DNA from: Paractinoplanes deccanensis
GTDB lineage: Bacteria; Actinomycetota; Actinomycetes; Mycobacteriales; Micromonosporaceae
NCBI RefSeq assembly: GCF_016862115.1
Contig: NZ_BOMI01000103.1
Coordinates: 1-39,643 of the forward strand
Length of the DNA stretch: 39,643 nt
Direction: 5' to 3'
In this document: positions 1 to 8,157 of the stretch, piece by piece
Numbering within the stretch: position 1 is the first letter of the stretch
Layout of the letters: each line of letters starts with the position of its first letter
The notes under the pieces: model-generated
Databases searched by the model: none
What the model saw: the letters and a program-made list of their open reading frames with translations, nothing else
What the model was told of the DNA's origin: nothing
Translations under genes and position numbers: made by a program

Positions 1-4
1 CGGC

Positions 5-445
5 TCACTCGCCGCACTTGCCGTCGAGCTTCTGGCCGACGGTCTGGAAGTCGCCCTCGATGTAGGCCGCCGGGTCGCTCTGCTGCGCCCCGGCGGTCAG
101 GTCGGCCGAGATGTCCTGCAAGGCCGTCCTCAGCTGGGGGTCGGAGACGCGCGCGACCTCGGCGTCCACCTGCGCGGCCATGTCGGTGAAGGTCCGCTTC
201 ATGTTCGCCTTGGCCTCGTCGCTCGAGCTCGCCGCGTATTGCGCCAGCTTGAGGGCGCCGTCGGTCAGCGTCTTGTAGACGGCGGAGCAGACGTACTTGG
301 GCACGCCCGCCGACGCGGACGGTGTCGGCGCGATGCTGATCGGCGCCGGGATGGCCTCGGGCGCGATGTCGATCTCACAGCCGGCGGCCAGGGCCGCCGT
401 CGCGGCCAGGGCGAGGGGCAGCAGGGTGAGGCGGCGTCGCGGCAC
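5..445 (-). CDS. Small putative lipoprotein, function unknown
   Basis: Predicted 146-residue secreted lipoprotein. An Arg-rich start is followed by a hydrophobic stretch and the lipobox LAAGC ending at Cys23, so it is probably lipidated and held on the outer face of the membrane. A Pro/Ser/Thr-rich linker (about 30-48) leads to a mostly helical, Ala/Asp-rich region (50-146) with two further cysteines (about 53 and 144) that could form a disulfide. The start is GTG, with an AAAGGGG purine run about 10 bases upstream. It stands alone and is divergent from the propeller gene at 569. I do not recognise the family; a binding or structural envelope role would be guesswork. Confidence 0.7.
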   Translation of the reverse strand: MPRRRLTLLPLALAATAALAAGCEIDIAPEAIPAPISIAPTPSASAGVPKYVCSAVYKTLTDGALKLAQYAASSSDEAKANMKRTFTDMAAQVDAEVARVSDPQLRTALQDISADLTAGAQQSDPAAYIEGDFQTVGQKLDGKCGE

Positions 446-465
446 GGCATTGTCCCCTTTCGATT

Positions 466-495
466 CCGTACGCAGGAAGCCCGTACGCAGGAAGC
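466..495. repeat. Perfect 15-bp tandem duplication
   Basis: CCGTACGCAGGAAGC occurs twice head to tail (466-480 and 481-495), between the divergent lipoprotein and propeller genes. It may be a simple slippage duplication, or a doubled binding site in the lipoprotein promoter region. Confidence 0.85.
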
Positions 496-568
496 ATAGT
501 GTCCGCCGTCACGGGCGCCACCGGACCGGCGCCGCATCCTCGCGTGGAAAGCGTAGTTAACGACCAAT

Positions 569-2359
569 GTGCGCAACTTCCGAAAAAGTGCCCTCCTCGC
601 GGCCGCCGCCGTCCTCGTCGCGGGCGGCGCCGCGGTCGCCGGAGTGGTGACGTCCGAGCCCTCCGCCTCCCCGTCCTTCAACGGCCCGGTGTACGCCGTC
701 GTCTACCGCGGTGACACCGTCTATGTGGGCGGCAACTTCACCAGCGCGATCGTCAACGGCCGTGGGGTCGCCCGCCACCGGCTCGCCGCCTTCGACGCCC
801 GCACCGGCGCGCTGCTCGACTGGCGGCCCAGCGCCGACGCGAACGTCCGCGCGCTCGCCGTCGACGGCGACGTCGTCTACGCGGCCGGCGACTTCGACCT
901 GGTCAACGGCGAGGCCCGCGACGCGGTGGCCGGGATCGGCGCCACCAGCGGACTGCTCACCTCGATGCGCCACTCCGTGACCGGCCAGCCCAACGCGCTC
1001 GCCGCCGGTAACGGCCGCCTGTATCTCGGCGGGCGCATCTCCGCCGTGGACGGTGTGCCGCGCACCAACCTGGCCGCCTTCACGCTCGGCACCGGCGCGC
1101 TGGACCCGTGGGCCCCGTCCGCCGACGACGCCGTCAACGCCCTCGCCGTCACCAGTGACCGGGTCTACCTGGGCGGCCGGTTCCACCGCACCAACAACGT
1201 GAGCTCCACGATCCGGCTCTCCGCCGTCCACCCGGCCACCGGCGTGCTCGACCCGTCCTTCGTGCCCAAGCCGGTCTCGCAGGTGTTCGCGCTGGCCGCG
1301 GACGACGCCGGGGTCTACGCGGCGCTCGGCGGGCAGGGCGGCCGAGCGGTCGCCTACACCAAGGGCGGCGCGACGCGCTGGACCCGCGTCTTCGACGGCG
1401 ACGCCCAGGCCATCGCCGTGCTCGACGGCATCACCTACGTCGGCGGCCACTTCGACAAGGCCTGCACGACCGGCAACAACGGCGCCCGCGGCGTCTGCAC
1501 CGACGGCTCCGTGCCGCGCGGCAAGCTGGCCGCAGTGGACGCGCAGGGCAACCTCCTCGAGTGGGCGCCGCAGGCCAACGGCGTCGCCGGCACCCGGCAG
1601 ATCGCCACCAGCTCCGCCCTCGGCTCGATCAGCGCGGTCGGTGACTTCACCACGGTGAACGCCACGCCCCGCAAACGCTACGTCGCGTTCACCGGCGTGA
1701 CGCCGCGCGAGGAGGGCGGCCCGGCGAACGGCCCCGTGGCGTCGTACAACTTCGACACGACGATCGCCGACGGCACCTTCGACGACGGCTCCGGCCACGG
1801 CCACCTGCTGCGCGCGGTGATGCGCGACGGCGGCAAGATCGTGCTCACCCCGCACGGCGCCGGGCAGGGCCTCTCGTTCCCGCCCGCGTGCACCGCCGAG
1901 ACCTGCCCCAAGCTGGTGCTCCAGGCCGCCGACACGCAGGATCTCAACCCCGCGGACAAGCCGTTCCGGTACGGGGCCACGGTGCGCTCGGGCACCTCGG
2001 CCACCGGTCAGAACGTGCTCCAGAAGGGCTACGCCGGCGCGGGCGGCCAGTACAAGCTCCAGGTCGACGGCGCCTCGGGCCGGCCCAGTTGCGTGCTGAC
2101 CGGCAAGGACGGCGGCGCGTCCTATGTGGCCCGCAGCCGCGCGGCTATCGCCGGCGACGAGTGGCACACCGTCGAGTGCCGGCGCACCGGACCGACACTC
2201 GCCATCCTCGTGGACGACGCGATCCAGGCGACCACCGCCGTCCCGGAGGGACTCTCCATCGTGACCGCTCAGCCGTTCAGCATCGGCGGCAAGGGCGTGG
2301 GCCGCAACAACGACCAGTTCCACGGCTCCCTCGACGACGTCTGGATCCACATCGGCTGA
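569..2359 (+). CDS. Secreted beta-propeller protein with C-terminal LamG-like domain
   Basis: 596 residues. The N-terminus has a basic start and a hydrophobic core (about 7-26), read as a signal peptide. Residues about 38-375 carry repeated blades of the delta-60 type: the pattern VYVGGNF / AFDARTGALLDW / VRALAVDGDVVYAAGDF recurs roughly every 45-50 residues. Residues about 390-596 fit a concanavalin-like (LamG) fold: a VASYNFD opening, a 'GDEWHTVECRR' strand and a closing GSLDDVWIHIG strand, as in laminin-G modules that bind sugars or proteins. The likely role is extracellular recognition; no catalytic motif is seen. Start is GTG. No good ribosome binding site is visible, but TAGTTA (554-559) could be a -10 box for a nearly leaderless transcript. 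Two hairpins follow the stop. Confidence 0.8.
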   Translation: MRNFRKSALLAAAAVLVAGGAAVAGVVTSEPSASPSFNGPVYAVVYRGDTVYVGGNFTSAIVNGRGVARHRLAAFDARTGALLDWRPSADANVRALAVDGDVVYAAGDFDLVNGEARDAVAGIGATSGLLTSMRHSVTGQPNALAAGNGRLYLGGRISAVDGVPRTNLAAFTLGTGALDPWAPSADDAVNALAVTSDRVYLGGRFHRTNNVSSTIRLSAVHPATGVLDPSFVPKPVSQVFALAADDAGVYAALGGQGGRAVAYTKGGATRWTRVFDGDAQAIAVLDGITYVGGHFDKACTTGNNGARGVCTDGSVPRGKLAAVDAQGNLLEWAPQANGVAGTRQIATSSALGSISAVGDFTTVNATPRKRYVAFTGVTPREEGGPANGPVASYNFDTTIADGTFDDGSGHGHLLRAVMRDGGKIVLTPHGAGQGLSFPPACTAETCPKLVLQAADTQDLNPADKPFRYGATVRSGTSATGQNVLQKGYAGAGGQYKLQVDGASGRPSCVLTGKDGGASYVARSRAAIAGDEWHTVECRRTGPTLAILVDDAIQATTAVPEGLSIVTAQPFSIGGKGVGRNNDQFHGSLDDVWIHIG

Positions 2360-2374
2360 CAGGGCACCATGGGT

Positions 2375-2422
2375 GGTGACAGCGGGTCACCCGATGGGGT
2401 CGGGCGGTTGCTCATCCGCCCG
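2375..2422 (+). terminator. Two consecutive hairpins after the propeller gene
   Basis: GGTGAC/GTCACC (2375-2380 with 2386-2391, 5-base loop) and CGGGCGG/CCGCCCG (2401-2407 with 2416-2422, 8-base loop) are perfect stems just after the stop codon. There is no T-tract, so this would be the I-shaped type of terminator common in high-GC actinobacteria. Confidence 0.5.
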
Positions 2423-2509
2423 GGGGCGAGGTTCGCTGGGACGAGCCTTTCCGCAGGTGAGGGGTGGAGGGAATTTCTCACATTAGACAATGCGCCCCAT
2501 TCGGAATGA

Positions 2510-2538
2510 TGACCTTCGGGCTCGGGTACTGCTACCCT
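2510..2538 (+). promoter_or_regulatory. Candidate promoter for the M15-like peptidase
   Basis: ATGACC (2510-2515) and TACCCT (2533-2538) lie 17 bases apart, close to a TTGACN/TANNNT housekeeping promoter. The -10 sits in a small palindrome (GGGTA-CTGC-TACCC, 2524-2537). The local sequence is less GC-rich than the flanks. The gene start is 36 bases downstream with a GAGGAG ribosome site. Confidence 0.4.
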
Positions 2539-2574
2539 GCCCGCCGTCGTCTACTCAGCGTGAGGAGCTGACGC

Positions 2575-3282
2575 ATGGCCGACTGGATTCTGGTCCCGTG
2601 CCTGGTGAAGCTGCGCTCCGAGTTCAACACGATCGCCCCCAACCGCGACAAGAGCAGCGACGGATCCATCGGCGACGCCGCCCATCAGGCGACGCAGTCG
2701 GACCACAACGACGACGAGGTCGGCAACGTGCCGATCCACGACGCCGACCGGATCCACGAGGTCCACGCCATCGACGTCGACGTCGATCTGCGCGAGCCGG
2801 GCCTGACCATGGAGATGGTGGTGCAGTTCCTGCTCAAGCGGTGCCGGTCCGGTGCCGAGAAGCGGCTGCGCTACATCATCTACAACCGCCGCATCTGGCA
2901 GCAGAGCAACGGCTGGGCGCAGCAGGCGTACCACGGATCCAACCCGCACGACCACCACGCGCACTTCTCGTCGTCGTACACCACGTCCCTCGAAGCCTCG
3001 ACGGCTTCCTGGCATCTGGAGGACATCCCCGTGGCTCTCACTTCCGCTGACAAGTCGTGGATCGCGGCTGAGATCAACAAGGTGGAGGAACGCGTCTGGA
3101 ACTTCCAGCTGCGCAACCCGTACATCAACGTCAACCAGCCCGCCGGGACGTTCCTGCGCTTCGCGCCGAGCCGGCAGCCGATGCAGGACCTGTCGGCGCA
3201 GATCGCGGCGCTCAGCGCCCAGGTCGCGGAATTGCAGAAGCAGGTCGAGCAGCTCCAGCCGATGGCGGCGGACGTCGACTGA
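2575..3282 (+). CDS. Phage-endolysin-like M15-type peptidase with C-terminal coiled coil
   Basis: 235 residues, strong GAGGAG ribosome site. Residues about 1-140 resemble the D-Ala-D-Ala carboxypeptidase/L-Ala-D-Glu endopeptidase fold found in phage lysins. The zinc-site pattern is visible: SDHN (about 42-45), HAIDVDVD (about 64-71) and HDHHAHFS (about 124-131), which fits His-Asp-His metal coordination and peptidoglycan cleavage. A second block ('LTSADKSWIAAEI', about 155) resembles tail/lysin appendices. The last 35 residues form a heptad-rich coiled coil (LSAQIAALSAQVAELQKQVEQL). No signal peptide is seen, so export would need another route or lysis. No other phage gene is nearby, so it looks like a domesticated lysin. 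It is convergent with the kinase gene. Confidence 0.75.
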   Translation: MADWILVPCLVKLRSEFNTIAPNRDKSSDGSIGDAAHQATQSDHNDDEVGNVPIHDADRIHEVHAIDVDVDLREPGLTMEMVVQFLLKRCRSGAEKRLRYIIYNRRIWQQSNGWAQQAYHGSNPHDHHAHFSSSYTTSLEASTASWHLEDIPVALTSADKSWIAAEINKVEERVWNFQLRNPYINVNQPAGTFLRFAPSRQPMQDLSAQIAALSAQVAELQKQVEQLQPMAADVD

Positions 3283-3298
3283 CCAGCACGGCACAGGA

Positions 3299-3324
3299 GA
3301 AAGGGGCCCGCGAGGGCCCCTTTC
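3299..3324. terminator. Bidirectional terminator between M15 peptidase and kinase
   Basis: GAAAGGGGCCC (3299-3309), loop GCGA, GGGCCCCTTTC (3314-3324): an 11-bp perfect stem ending in AAA/TTT. It lies between convergent genes and touches the kinase stop codon, so it can serve both strands. Confidence 0.85.
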
Positions 3325-4644
3325 TCAGTTTCCGGCCGGCGCCGACTCCTGCTCGCCGGGGTCCTCCTCGCCGGCCTCCGTGGTCGGTGGCGTCGTGGTG
3401 GTGGTCTCGGGCTCCGTGGTCTCGGGGGCCGTGGTCGGCGAATCCTCCGGGCTCGGTGACGTCGAGGTGACCGTGGCGGGGGCCGACGTGCGGGTGCTCG
3501 TCGGCTGCGTTGAGCGGGTGGTCGCCGGGTTGGTGGTCTTGCGCGGCGTGCTGGTCGTCGTCGCGGTGTCGCCGGGCGCGTTGCCCGTGCCGGCCGAGGC
3601 GGGGACGGTGACCGAGGGCTGGGTGCCGGCCGGCGGGTCGTTGTCCGGCCAGAAGGCGGCCAGCGCGGCGATGCCCGCGGCCAGGATCAGCACGGCCGCG
3701 GCGGCCGCGATCACCGGCGTACGGCTGCGTGGTTTGGGGGTGTCGGCCGGAACGGCGGCGGGGAGCGGCGCGGTGGCGGCCGCCGCCGGGGGAGCGACGG
3801 CGGCGAGAACCGTCGTCGTGTCGGCGCCGGCGAGGATGCGGTCGGCGGCGCCGGCCATCGCGGCGGCCGACGGGAACCGTTCCTGCGGCCGCTTCGCCAG
3901 CGCGCGCATGACCAGGGCCCGCACGGCCGGCGGCACGTCGGCGGGTAGCGGGGGAGGCGGCTCGTTGAGGTGCTGCATCGCGATCGCCACCGGGTTGTCC
4001 CCGAGGAACGGGGGATGGCCGGCGAGGCAGTGGTACGCGACCGCGCCCAGCGCGTACACGTCGACGGCCGGGGTGATCGGCTCCTTGGAGACCTGCTCGG
4101 GCGCGATGTACATGGCCGTGCCGACGACCTCGCCCGCGGCGGTCATGGTCGCGGTGTCCGCCTGGCGGGCCACGCCGAAGTCGACCAGGACGACCGTACC
4201 GTCCGCCTTGATGATCAGATTGCCGGGCTTCACGTCGCGGTGCACGATGCCGGCCTGGTGCGCCGCCTCCAGCGCGCGCCCGGCCTGCGACACCACCGAC
4301 AGCGTCTCGTCGGCCGACAGCCGCCCGCGCTCGGCGATCCGCTGGTTGAGGGGCTCGCCGTCGACCCGGGCCATCACGATGAACGCGTCGGTGCCCCCTT
4401 CGGTCTCGCCGAAGTCGTACACGTCGGCCACGCCCGGATGGTGCAGGGCGGCCATGGCCCGCGCCTCGTTGCGGAAGCGCGTCTGGAAACTGGGGTCGCC
4501 GGCGCGGTCGGCGTGCAGGGTCTTGACCGCGACGTCGCGGCCGAGCACCGTGTCGGTGCCCCGCCAGACCTCGCCCATACCACCGGCGGCGATCCGCTCG
4601 TCGAGCCGGTATCGACCACCGTACATTTCTCCTGGGGAAGGCAT
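3325..4644 (-). CDS. Membrane-anchored Hanks-type Ser/Thr protein kinase
   Basis: 439 residues; start fixed by GGAGGGAAC-ATG. The kinase domain (about 12-265) has the Gly-rich loop GGMGEV (21-26), VAVK with Lys41, HRDVKPGN with catalytic Asp137, DFG (155-157), and the activation segment up to APE. A Pro/Ala linker leads to one transmembrane helix (about 312-333) and an extracytoplasmic tail of about 105 residues made almost only of Thr, Ser, Pro and Glu. No PASTA repeats are present, so it is not a typical PknB muropeptide sensor; the low-complexity tail may be glycosylated or wall-spanning. It is 30 bases downstream of the deacetylase-glycosyltransferase gene on the same strand, so it is probably co-transcribed and could control exopolysaccharide output (inference). 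Confidence 0.93.
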   Translation of the reverse strand: MPSPGEMYGGRYRLDERIAAGGMGEVWRGTDTVLGRDVAVKTLHADRAGDPSFQTRFRNEARAMAALHHPGVADVYDFGETEGGTDAFIVMARVDGEPLNQRIAERGRLSADETLSVVSQAGRALEAAHQAGIVHRDVKPGNLIIKADGTVVLVDFGVARQADTATMTAAGEVVGTAMYIAPEQVSKEPITPAVDVYALGAVAYHCLAGHPPFLGDNPVAIAMQHLNEPPPPLPADVPPAVRALVMRALAKRPQERFPSAAAMAGAADRILAGADTTTVLAAVAPPAAAATAPLPAAVPADTPKPRSRTPVIAAAAAVLILAAGIAALAAFWPDNDPPAGTQPSVTVPASAGTGNAPGDTATTTSTPRKTTNPATTRSTQPTSTRTSAPATVTSTSPSPEDSPTTAPETTEPETTTTTPPTTEAGEEDPGEQESAPAGN

Positions 4645-4674
4645 GTTCCCTCCTCTACCCGAACGGCGATCAGG

Positions 4675-6870
4675 CTATACGCCGCGGACCGGGCTCGGGG
4701 CGGAGCTGAGGTCGCCCGTACGGTGAATTGTCTGCCAGCGCAGCCGCCGGCCGGTGACCGCGGCGAGCGCCGACACCAGCAGCACCAGGTACATCACCTG
4801 CCGGTACACGACCTGTTGCAGCGGCAGGGTCCAGAGCGGGCGCAGCGGTTCCCGGTCGAGCCGGAAGGCCAGGATGGCGGTGAGCACCTGCACGACCAGC
4901 ATGGCGAGCCAGCCGATGATGGTGATCTGGCGGTCGAGGAAGAGCAGCCCGTAGACGGCCATCAGGTCGATCAGCGGCGCGAGCAGGGGCAGCAGCACGC
5001 TGAAGAGCGCGATGAACGGCAGCCCACGCCGGCCGAACCGCCCGGACGCCCCGGACTCGACGACGGCCCGCCGGTGCTTCCACATCGACTGCATGGTGCC
5101 GTAGCTCCACCGGTAGCGCTGCTTCCACAGCTGCCTCACGGTGGCGGGCGCCTCGGTGTACGCCCGCGCGGACTCCTGGTAGACGACGCGCCACCCGGCC
5201 CGGTGGATCGCCATGGTGAGGTCGGTGTCCTCGGCGAGCGTGTCGGTGCTCAGGCCGCCCGCCTCGGTCAGCGCCTTGCGGCGGAAGGCGCCGAGCGCCC
5301 CGGGGATCGTCGGGATGCAGCCGAGCGTGTCGTAGAGGCGCCGGTCGAGGTTGAAGCCGATCACGTACTCGATGTGCTGCCACTTGCCGATCAGGTTCTT
5401 GCGGTTGGCGACCTTCACGTTGCCGGCGACGGCGCCCATCATCGGGTCGGCGAACGGCTGCACCAGCCGGTGGACCGCGTCGGGCTCGACGACGGTGTCG
5501 GCGTCGACCATCACGACGAGCTCGTTGCGCGACAGTGCCACGCCCGCGTTGAGCGCGTTCGCCTTGCCCGCGTTCGGCACCTGCACGATGCGGACATTGC
5601 CGAGACGCAGGTCTCGTACGGCTTGCGCGGTCCCGTCGGTGGAGCCGTCGTCGACGACCAGCACCTCGACGCCCGGGTGCGCCGACTGCGACAGCGACCG
5701 GACCGCGGGCGCGATCGTCTTCTCCTCGTTGTACGCGGGCACGATGATCGTCACGGGCGTGGTGACGGGCAGCCCCCACGACCAGTCCGGGCTGCGCCGG
5801 TGCCGCGAGTGCCGCCAGGCGAAGGCGAACAGGATCAGGGTGCGTACGACGATCAGCCCGCCCGCGACGATCAGCAGCGCCCACAGCACGTTGAGCACGG
5901 CGTCGGCGACGTGCACGGTCCACACGAGGGCGCGGCCGCGCCAGATGGTGTCGTCGGTGGCGGGCGGGTTGGCCTCGGCCCCGATGGCGGCGCTGACGGT
6001 GCTGAACCGGTAGCCCTTGCGCTGGAGCTCGGGGAGGAGCCGGTCGAGCGCGGCCACGGTCTGCGACCGGTCGCCGCCCGCGTCGTGCAGCAGCACGATC
6101 TGCCCGGCGGTGCCGCGCGGCGTCAGGTTGCGCACGATCGCGTCGGCGCCGGGCCGCCGCCAGTCCTGGCTGTCCATGGTGTCGAGCACGGTCAGGTAGC
6201 CCTGCTGCCCGACGGACTGCACGGTCTCCCAGTCCTTGTCGGTGATCGCGTCCGCGAACGACGAGTACGGCGGCCGCATCAGCGAGCTGGACCGCCCGGT
6301 CGCGTACGCGATGGCGAGCTGCGTCTGCGAGTTCTCCATCTCCCGCCGCCAGTCGGGCAACTCGGCAAGATCAGGATGGGTGAAGCTGTGCCCCGCGATC
6401 TCGTGCCCCTCGTCGGTGATCCGCCGCGCGATGGCCGGATGCCGAGCCACCTGCGACCCGACGACGAAGAACGTGGCCGGAGCATGATGCTTGCCGAGAA
6501 CGTCGAGAATCTTCGGCGTCCACTCCGGATCGGGCCCGTCGTCGAAGGTCAGCGCGATCGTCCGCGCGGGCATCCCCCGCGTGGTCACCTTGCCGGCCGC
6601 GTCCACCTCGATGATCGGCCCGCCCTCACTGACGGCCTTGGGCACCTCCCGCGTGGACGTGGTGCGCGGCGTGGTCCCGTCCGGACTGAACCCCGCATCG
6701 GTGTAAACCGACACAAGAATGACGGTCGCCAACAGCAGCAACCCCACCAGCGCCAGCACACCCGACATGACCCGCCGCCGCCGAATCCGCCGCTTGCGCT
6801 GAAGCGGCGGCAGCCGCCCCGTGGTCTCGGCCGGATCATGAGGCGGCGGCGTAGCGCGATAGACAGTCAC
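4675..6870 (-). CDS. Bifunctional polysaccharide deacetylase / family 2 glycosyltransferase
   Basis: 731 residues; a fusion of PgaB/IcaB-like and PgaC/IcaA-like activities. After a basic cytosolic tail and one membrane helix (about 36-56) comes an extracytoplasmic NodB domain: TFDDGPD (108-114), metal His pair HSFTH (161, 165), RPPYSS (199-204), LHDAGG (261-266). A second membrane segment (about 314-350) returns to a cytosolic GT2 domain: VPAYNEE, VVDDGS (to 410), DAD (456-458), an ED acceptor motif and QRYRW. Several C-terminal helices follow. This is the layout of a processive beta-glycan synthase coupled to de-N-acetylation, so a poly-GlcNAc-like exopolysaccharide is likely (family knowledge; product not provable here). 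It starts with GTG, overlapping the stop of the upstream gene (GTGA). Confidence 0.92.
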   Translation of the reverse strand: MTVYRATPPPHDPAETTGRLPPLQRKRRIRRRRVMSGVLALVGLLLLATVILVSVYTDAGFSPDGTTPRTTSTREVPKAVSEGGPIIEVDAAGKVTTRGMPARTIALTFDDGPDPEWTPKILDVLGKHHAPATFFVVGSQVARHPAIARRITDEGHEIAGHSFTHPDLAELPDWRREMENSQTQLAIAYATGRSSSLMRPPYSSFADAITDKDWETVQSVGQQGYLTVLDTMDSQDWRRPGADAIVRNLTPRGTAGQIVLLHDAGGDRSQTVAALDRLLPELQRKGYRFSTVSAAIGAEANPPATDDTIWRGRALVWTVHVADAVLNVLWALLIVAGGLIVVRTLILFAFAWRHSRHRRSPDWSWGLPVTTPVTIIVPAYNEEKTIAPAVRSLSQSAHPGVEVLVVDDGSTDGTAQAVRDLRLGNVRIVQVPNAGKANALNAGVALSRNELVVMVDADTVVEPDAVHRLVQPFADPMMGAVAGNVKVANRKNLIGKWQHIEYVIGFNLDRRLYDTLGCIPTIPGALGAFRRKALTEAGGLSTDTLAEDTDLTMAIHRAGWRVVYQESARAYTEAPATVRQLWKQRYRWSYGTMQSMWKHRRAVVESGASGRFGRRGLPFIALFSVLLPLLAPLIDLMAVYGLLFLDRQITIIGWLAMLVVQVLTAILAFRLDREPLRPLWTLPLQQVVYRQVMYLVLLVSALAAVTGRRLRWQTIHRTGDLSSAPSPVRGV

Positions 6871-7301
6871 CGCACAAAGACCCGAACCGAAACGCCCGTG
6901 CGCACGACCCCGCTGCCCGCAGCTCCACCGCCGGAGGCGTCCTTGACCGCTGCGCCGCCCTCCGCACCCCCACTAGCGGAGGCGCCACTGATCGCCGCGG
7001 CGCTGCTGGGCCGGGGCGTCCGCTCCGGCGGCCGGGCCGATCCGCCCAGCTGGCTGAGCCACACCACGATCAGGGCAAGGACCAGCAGAACGCCGACCGC
7101 ATACGCCGTGCGCCGCATCCAGCGCCGCCGCCCACCCGTAGGATCCACAAAGACCGGCGGCGGCTCCTGCTCCCCGATCCGGATGTAGTCGGTAGGCGCA
7201 TTGTCCGGCGTGCGCGCCTTGCCCACAGCCCGCCCCACCCGCGCTTGCCCGCGGGGAGGCCGCTGAACCCGAGCCCGTCCGATGTTGGGTTCCTCTCCCA
7301 C
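6867..7301 (-). CDS. Single-pass membrane protein upstream of the exopolysaccharide synthase
   Basis: 144 residues. A basic, Pro-rich cytosolic region (1-60, with a PTDYIRIGEQEPPPVF patch) is followed by a transmembrane helix (about 66-84) and a Gly/Ala/Ser-rich outer tail (about 88-144). Its stop overlaps the GTG of the deacetylase/GT2 gene, so translation is probably coupled and the protein may be an accessory of that synthase. The N-terminus is uncertain: the GTG start abuts a GAGGGG run with almost no spacing, so a later GTG is possible. No known domain is recognised. Confidence 0.65.
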   Translation of the reverse strand: MGEEPNIGRARVQRPPRGQARVGRAVGKARTPDNAPTDYIRIGEQEPPPVFVDPTGGRRRWMRRTAYAVGVLLVLALIVVWLSQLGGSARPPERTPRPSSAAAISGASASGGAEGGAAVKDASGGGAAGSGVVRTGVSVRVFVR

Positions 7302-7570
7302 CCCTCAGACGCTAAGAGATGCGTCAATGAGCCGCACCCCGAGCGCTTCGGCCCCTGTCCGCCCTGCTCAGCCCCCATAAACTCCACGGATCCCCAGGTA
7401 GCACCACCCCCCTCGATCATCTACTCCAGTCAATGGAGATCACCTTCCCGCCGGACGATGCCCCCGCCTGTCACCCACCCGACTGACCGAACGGGCCGAC
7501 GCCTGGCTCTCCCACCTCGTGCACCGACCGGCTACTCGGGCGCATCCCCGCTATCGGCGAACGCCACGCC

Positions 7571-7833
7571 GCGCCCCCTGCTGCCGCGCCCCCTGCTGCC
7601 GCGCCCCCTGCTGCGGCACCCCCTTGCTGCGGCACCCTCTTGCTGTGGCGCCTCTTGCTGTGGCGCCTCTTGCTGTGGCGCCTCTTGCTGTGGCGCCTCC
7701 TGGGGTGGCGCCTCCTGGGGTGGCGCCCCCTTGCTGCGGCACCCCCTTGCTGCGGCACCCCGCTTGCTGCGGCGCCCCTCGCTGCGGCGCCCCCTCGCTG
7801 CGGCGCCCCCTCGCTGTGGCGCCTCCTGCTGCC
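7571..7833. repeat. 15-17 bp tandem repeat array, about 17 units
   Basis: Units begin GCGCC or GCACC and carry a CTGCTGC/TTGCTGTG core, for example GCGCCTCTTGCTGTG three times in a row (7648-7692) and GCGCCTCCTGGGGTG twice (7693-7722). Unit length varies (15, 16 and one 17), which breaks any constant reading frame, so the Gln/Ala/Arg-rich ORFs across it are probably not genes. There are no spacers, so it is not a CRISPR array. It sits in a 1.4 kb region without recognisable genes; 7302-7570 before it shows nothing I can name. Confidence 0.85.
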
Positions 7834-7843
7834 GCGCCGCCCG

Positions 7844-7924
7844 GTGCGGTGTGGCGGTGCGGTGTGGTGGTGCGGTGCGGTGTGGTGGTGCGGTGTGGTG
7901 GTGCGGTGCGGTGTGGTGGTGCGG
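7844..7924. repeat. G/T-rich 13/18-bp tandem repeats
   Basis: Units GTGCGGTGTGGTG (13 bp) alternate with an 18-bp form carrying an extra GTGCG: 7844-7856, 7857-7869, 7870-7887, 7888-7900, 7901-7918, then a partial copy. The plus strand has no adenine at all from 7758 to 7935. The many GG runs could form two-layer quadruplexes on this strand. Confidence 0.85.
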
Positions 7925-8157
7925 CGCCGTGTCGCAGGGTCGAGTAGGTAACAGGCGAGGCGTTCGCGGGCGGTGGTCAGCAGACGCCGGGCGGCGCAGC
8001 GCCGCGCTGTGTCGCGAGCCGGCACCCCGCCGTGACCGGTGCGCGGTGGCGCAAGTGCCGCGTTGCGGCGGCCGCGCAGTGCGCACCGGCAGCGGAGGTT
8101 GGGCGCACTCTGGTGCGCCGACGATGATGAGGAAATTGACGAGGCTGCCCGCGGCAT

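Noticed and set aside
557..2350. 597-residue minus-strand frame opposite the propeller gene
   Set aside because: Low-complexity Arg/Gly/Val composition typical of antisense frames in high-GC DNA; the plus strand carries a signal peptide and recognisable blades.
3970..7188. 1072-residue plus-strand frame
   Set aside because: It runs across three well-supported minus-strand genes and has no recognisable domain.
7571..7833. CRISPR array
   Set aside because: The units abut each other with no unique spacers and no cas genes are present.
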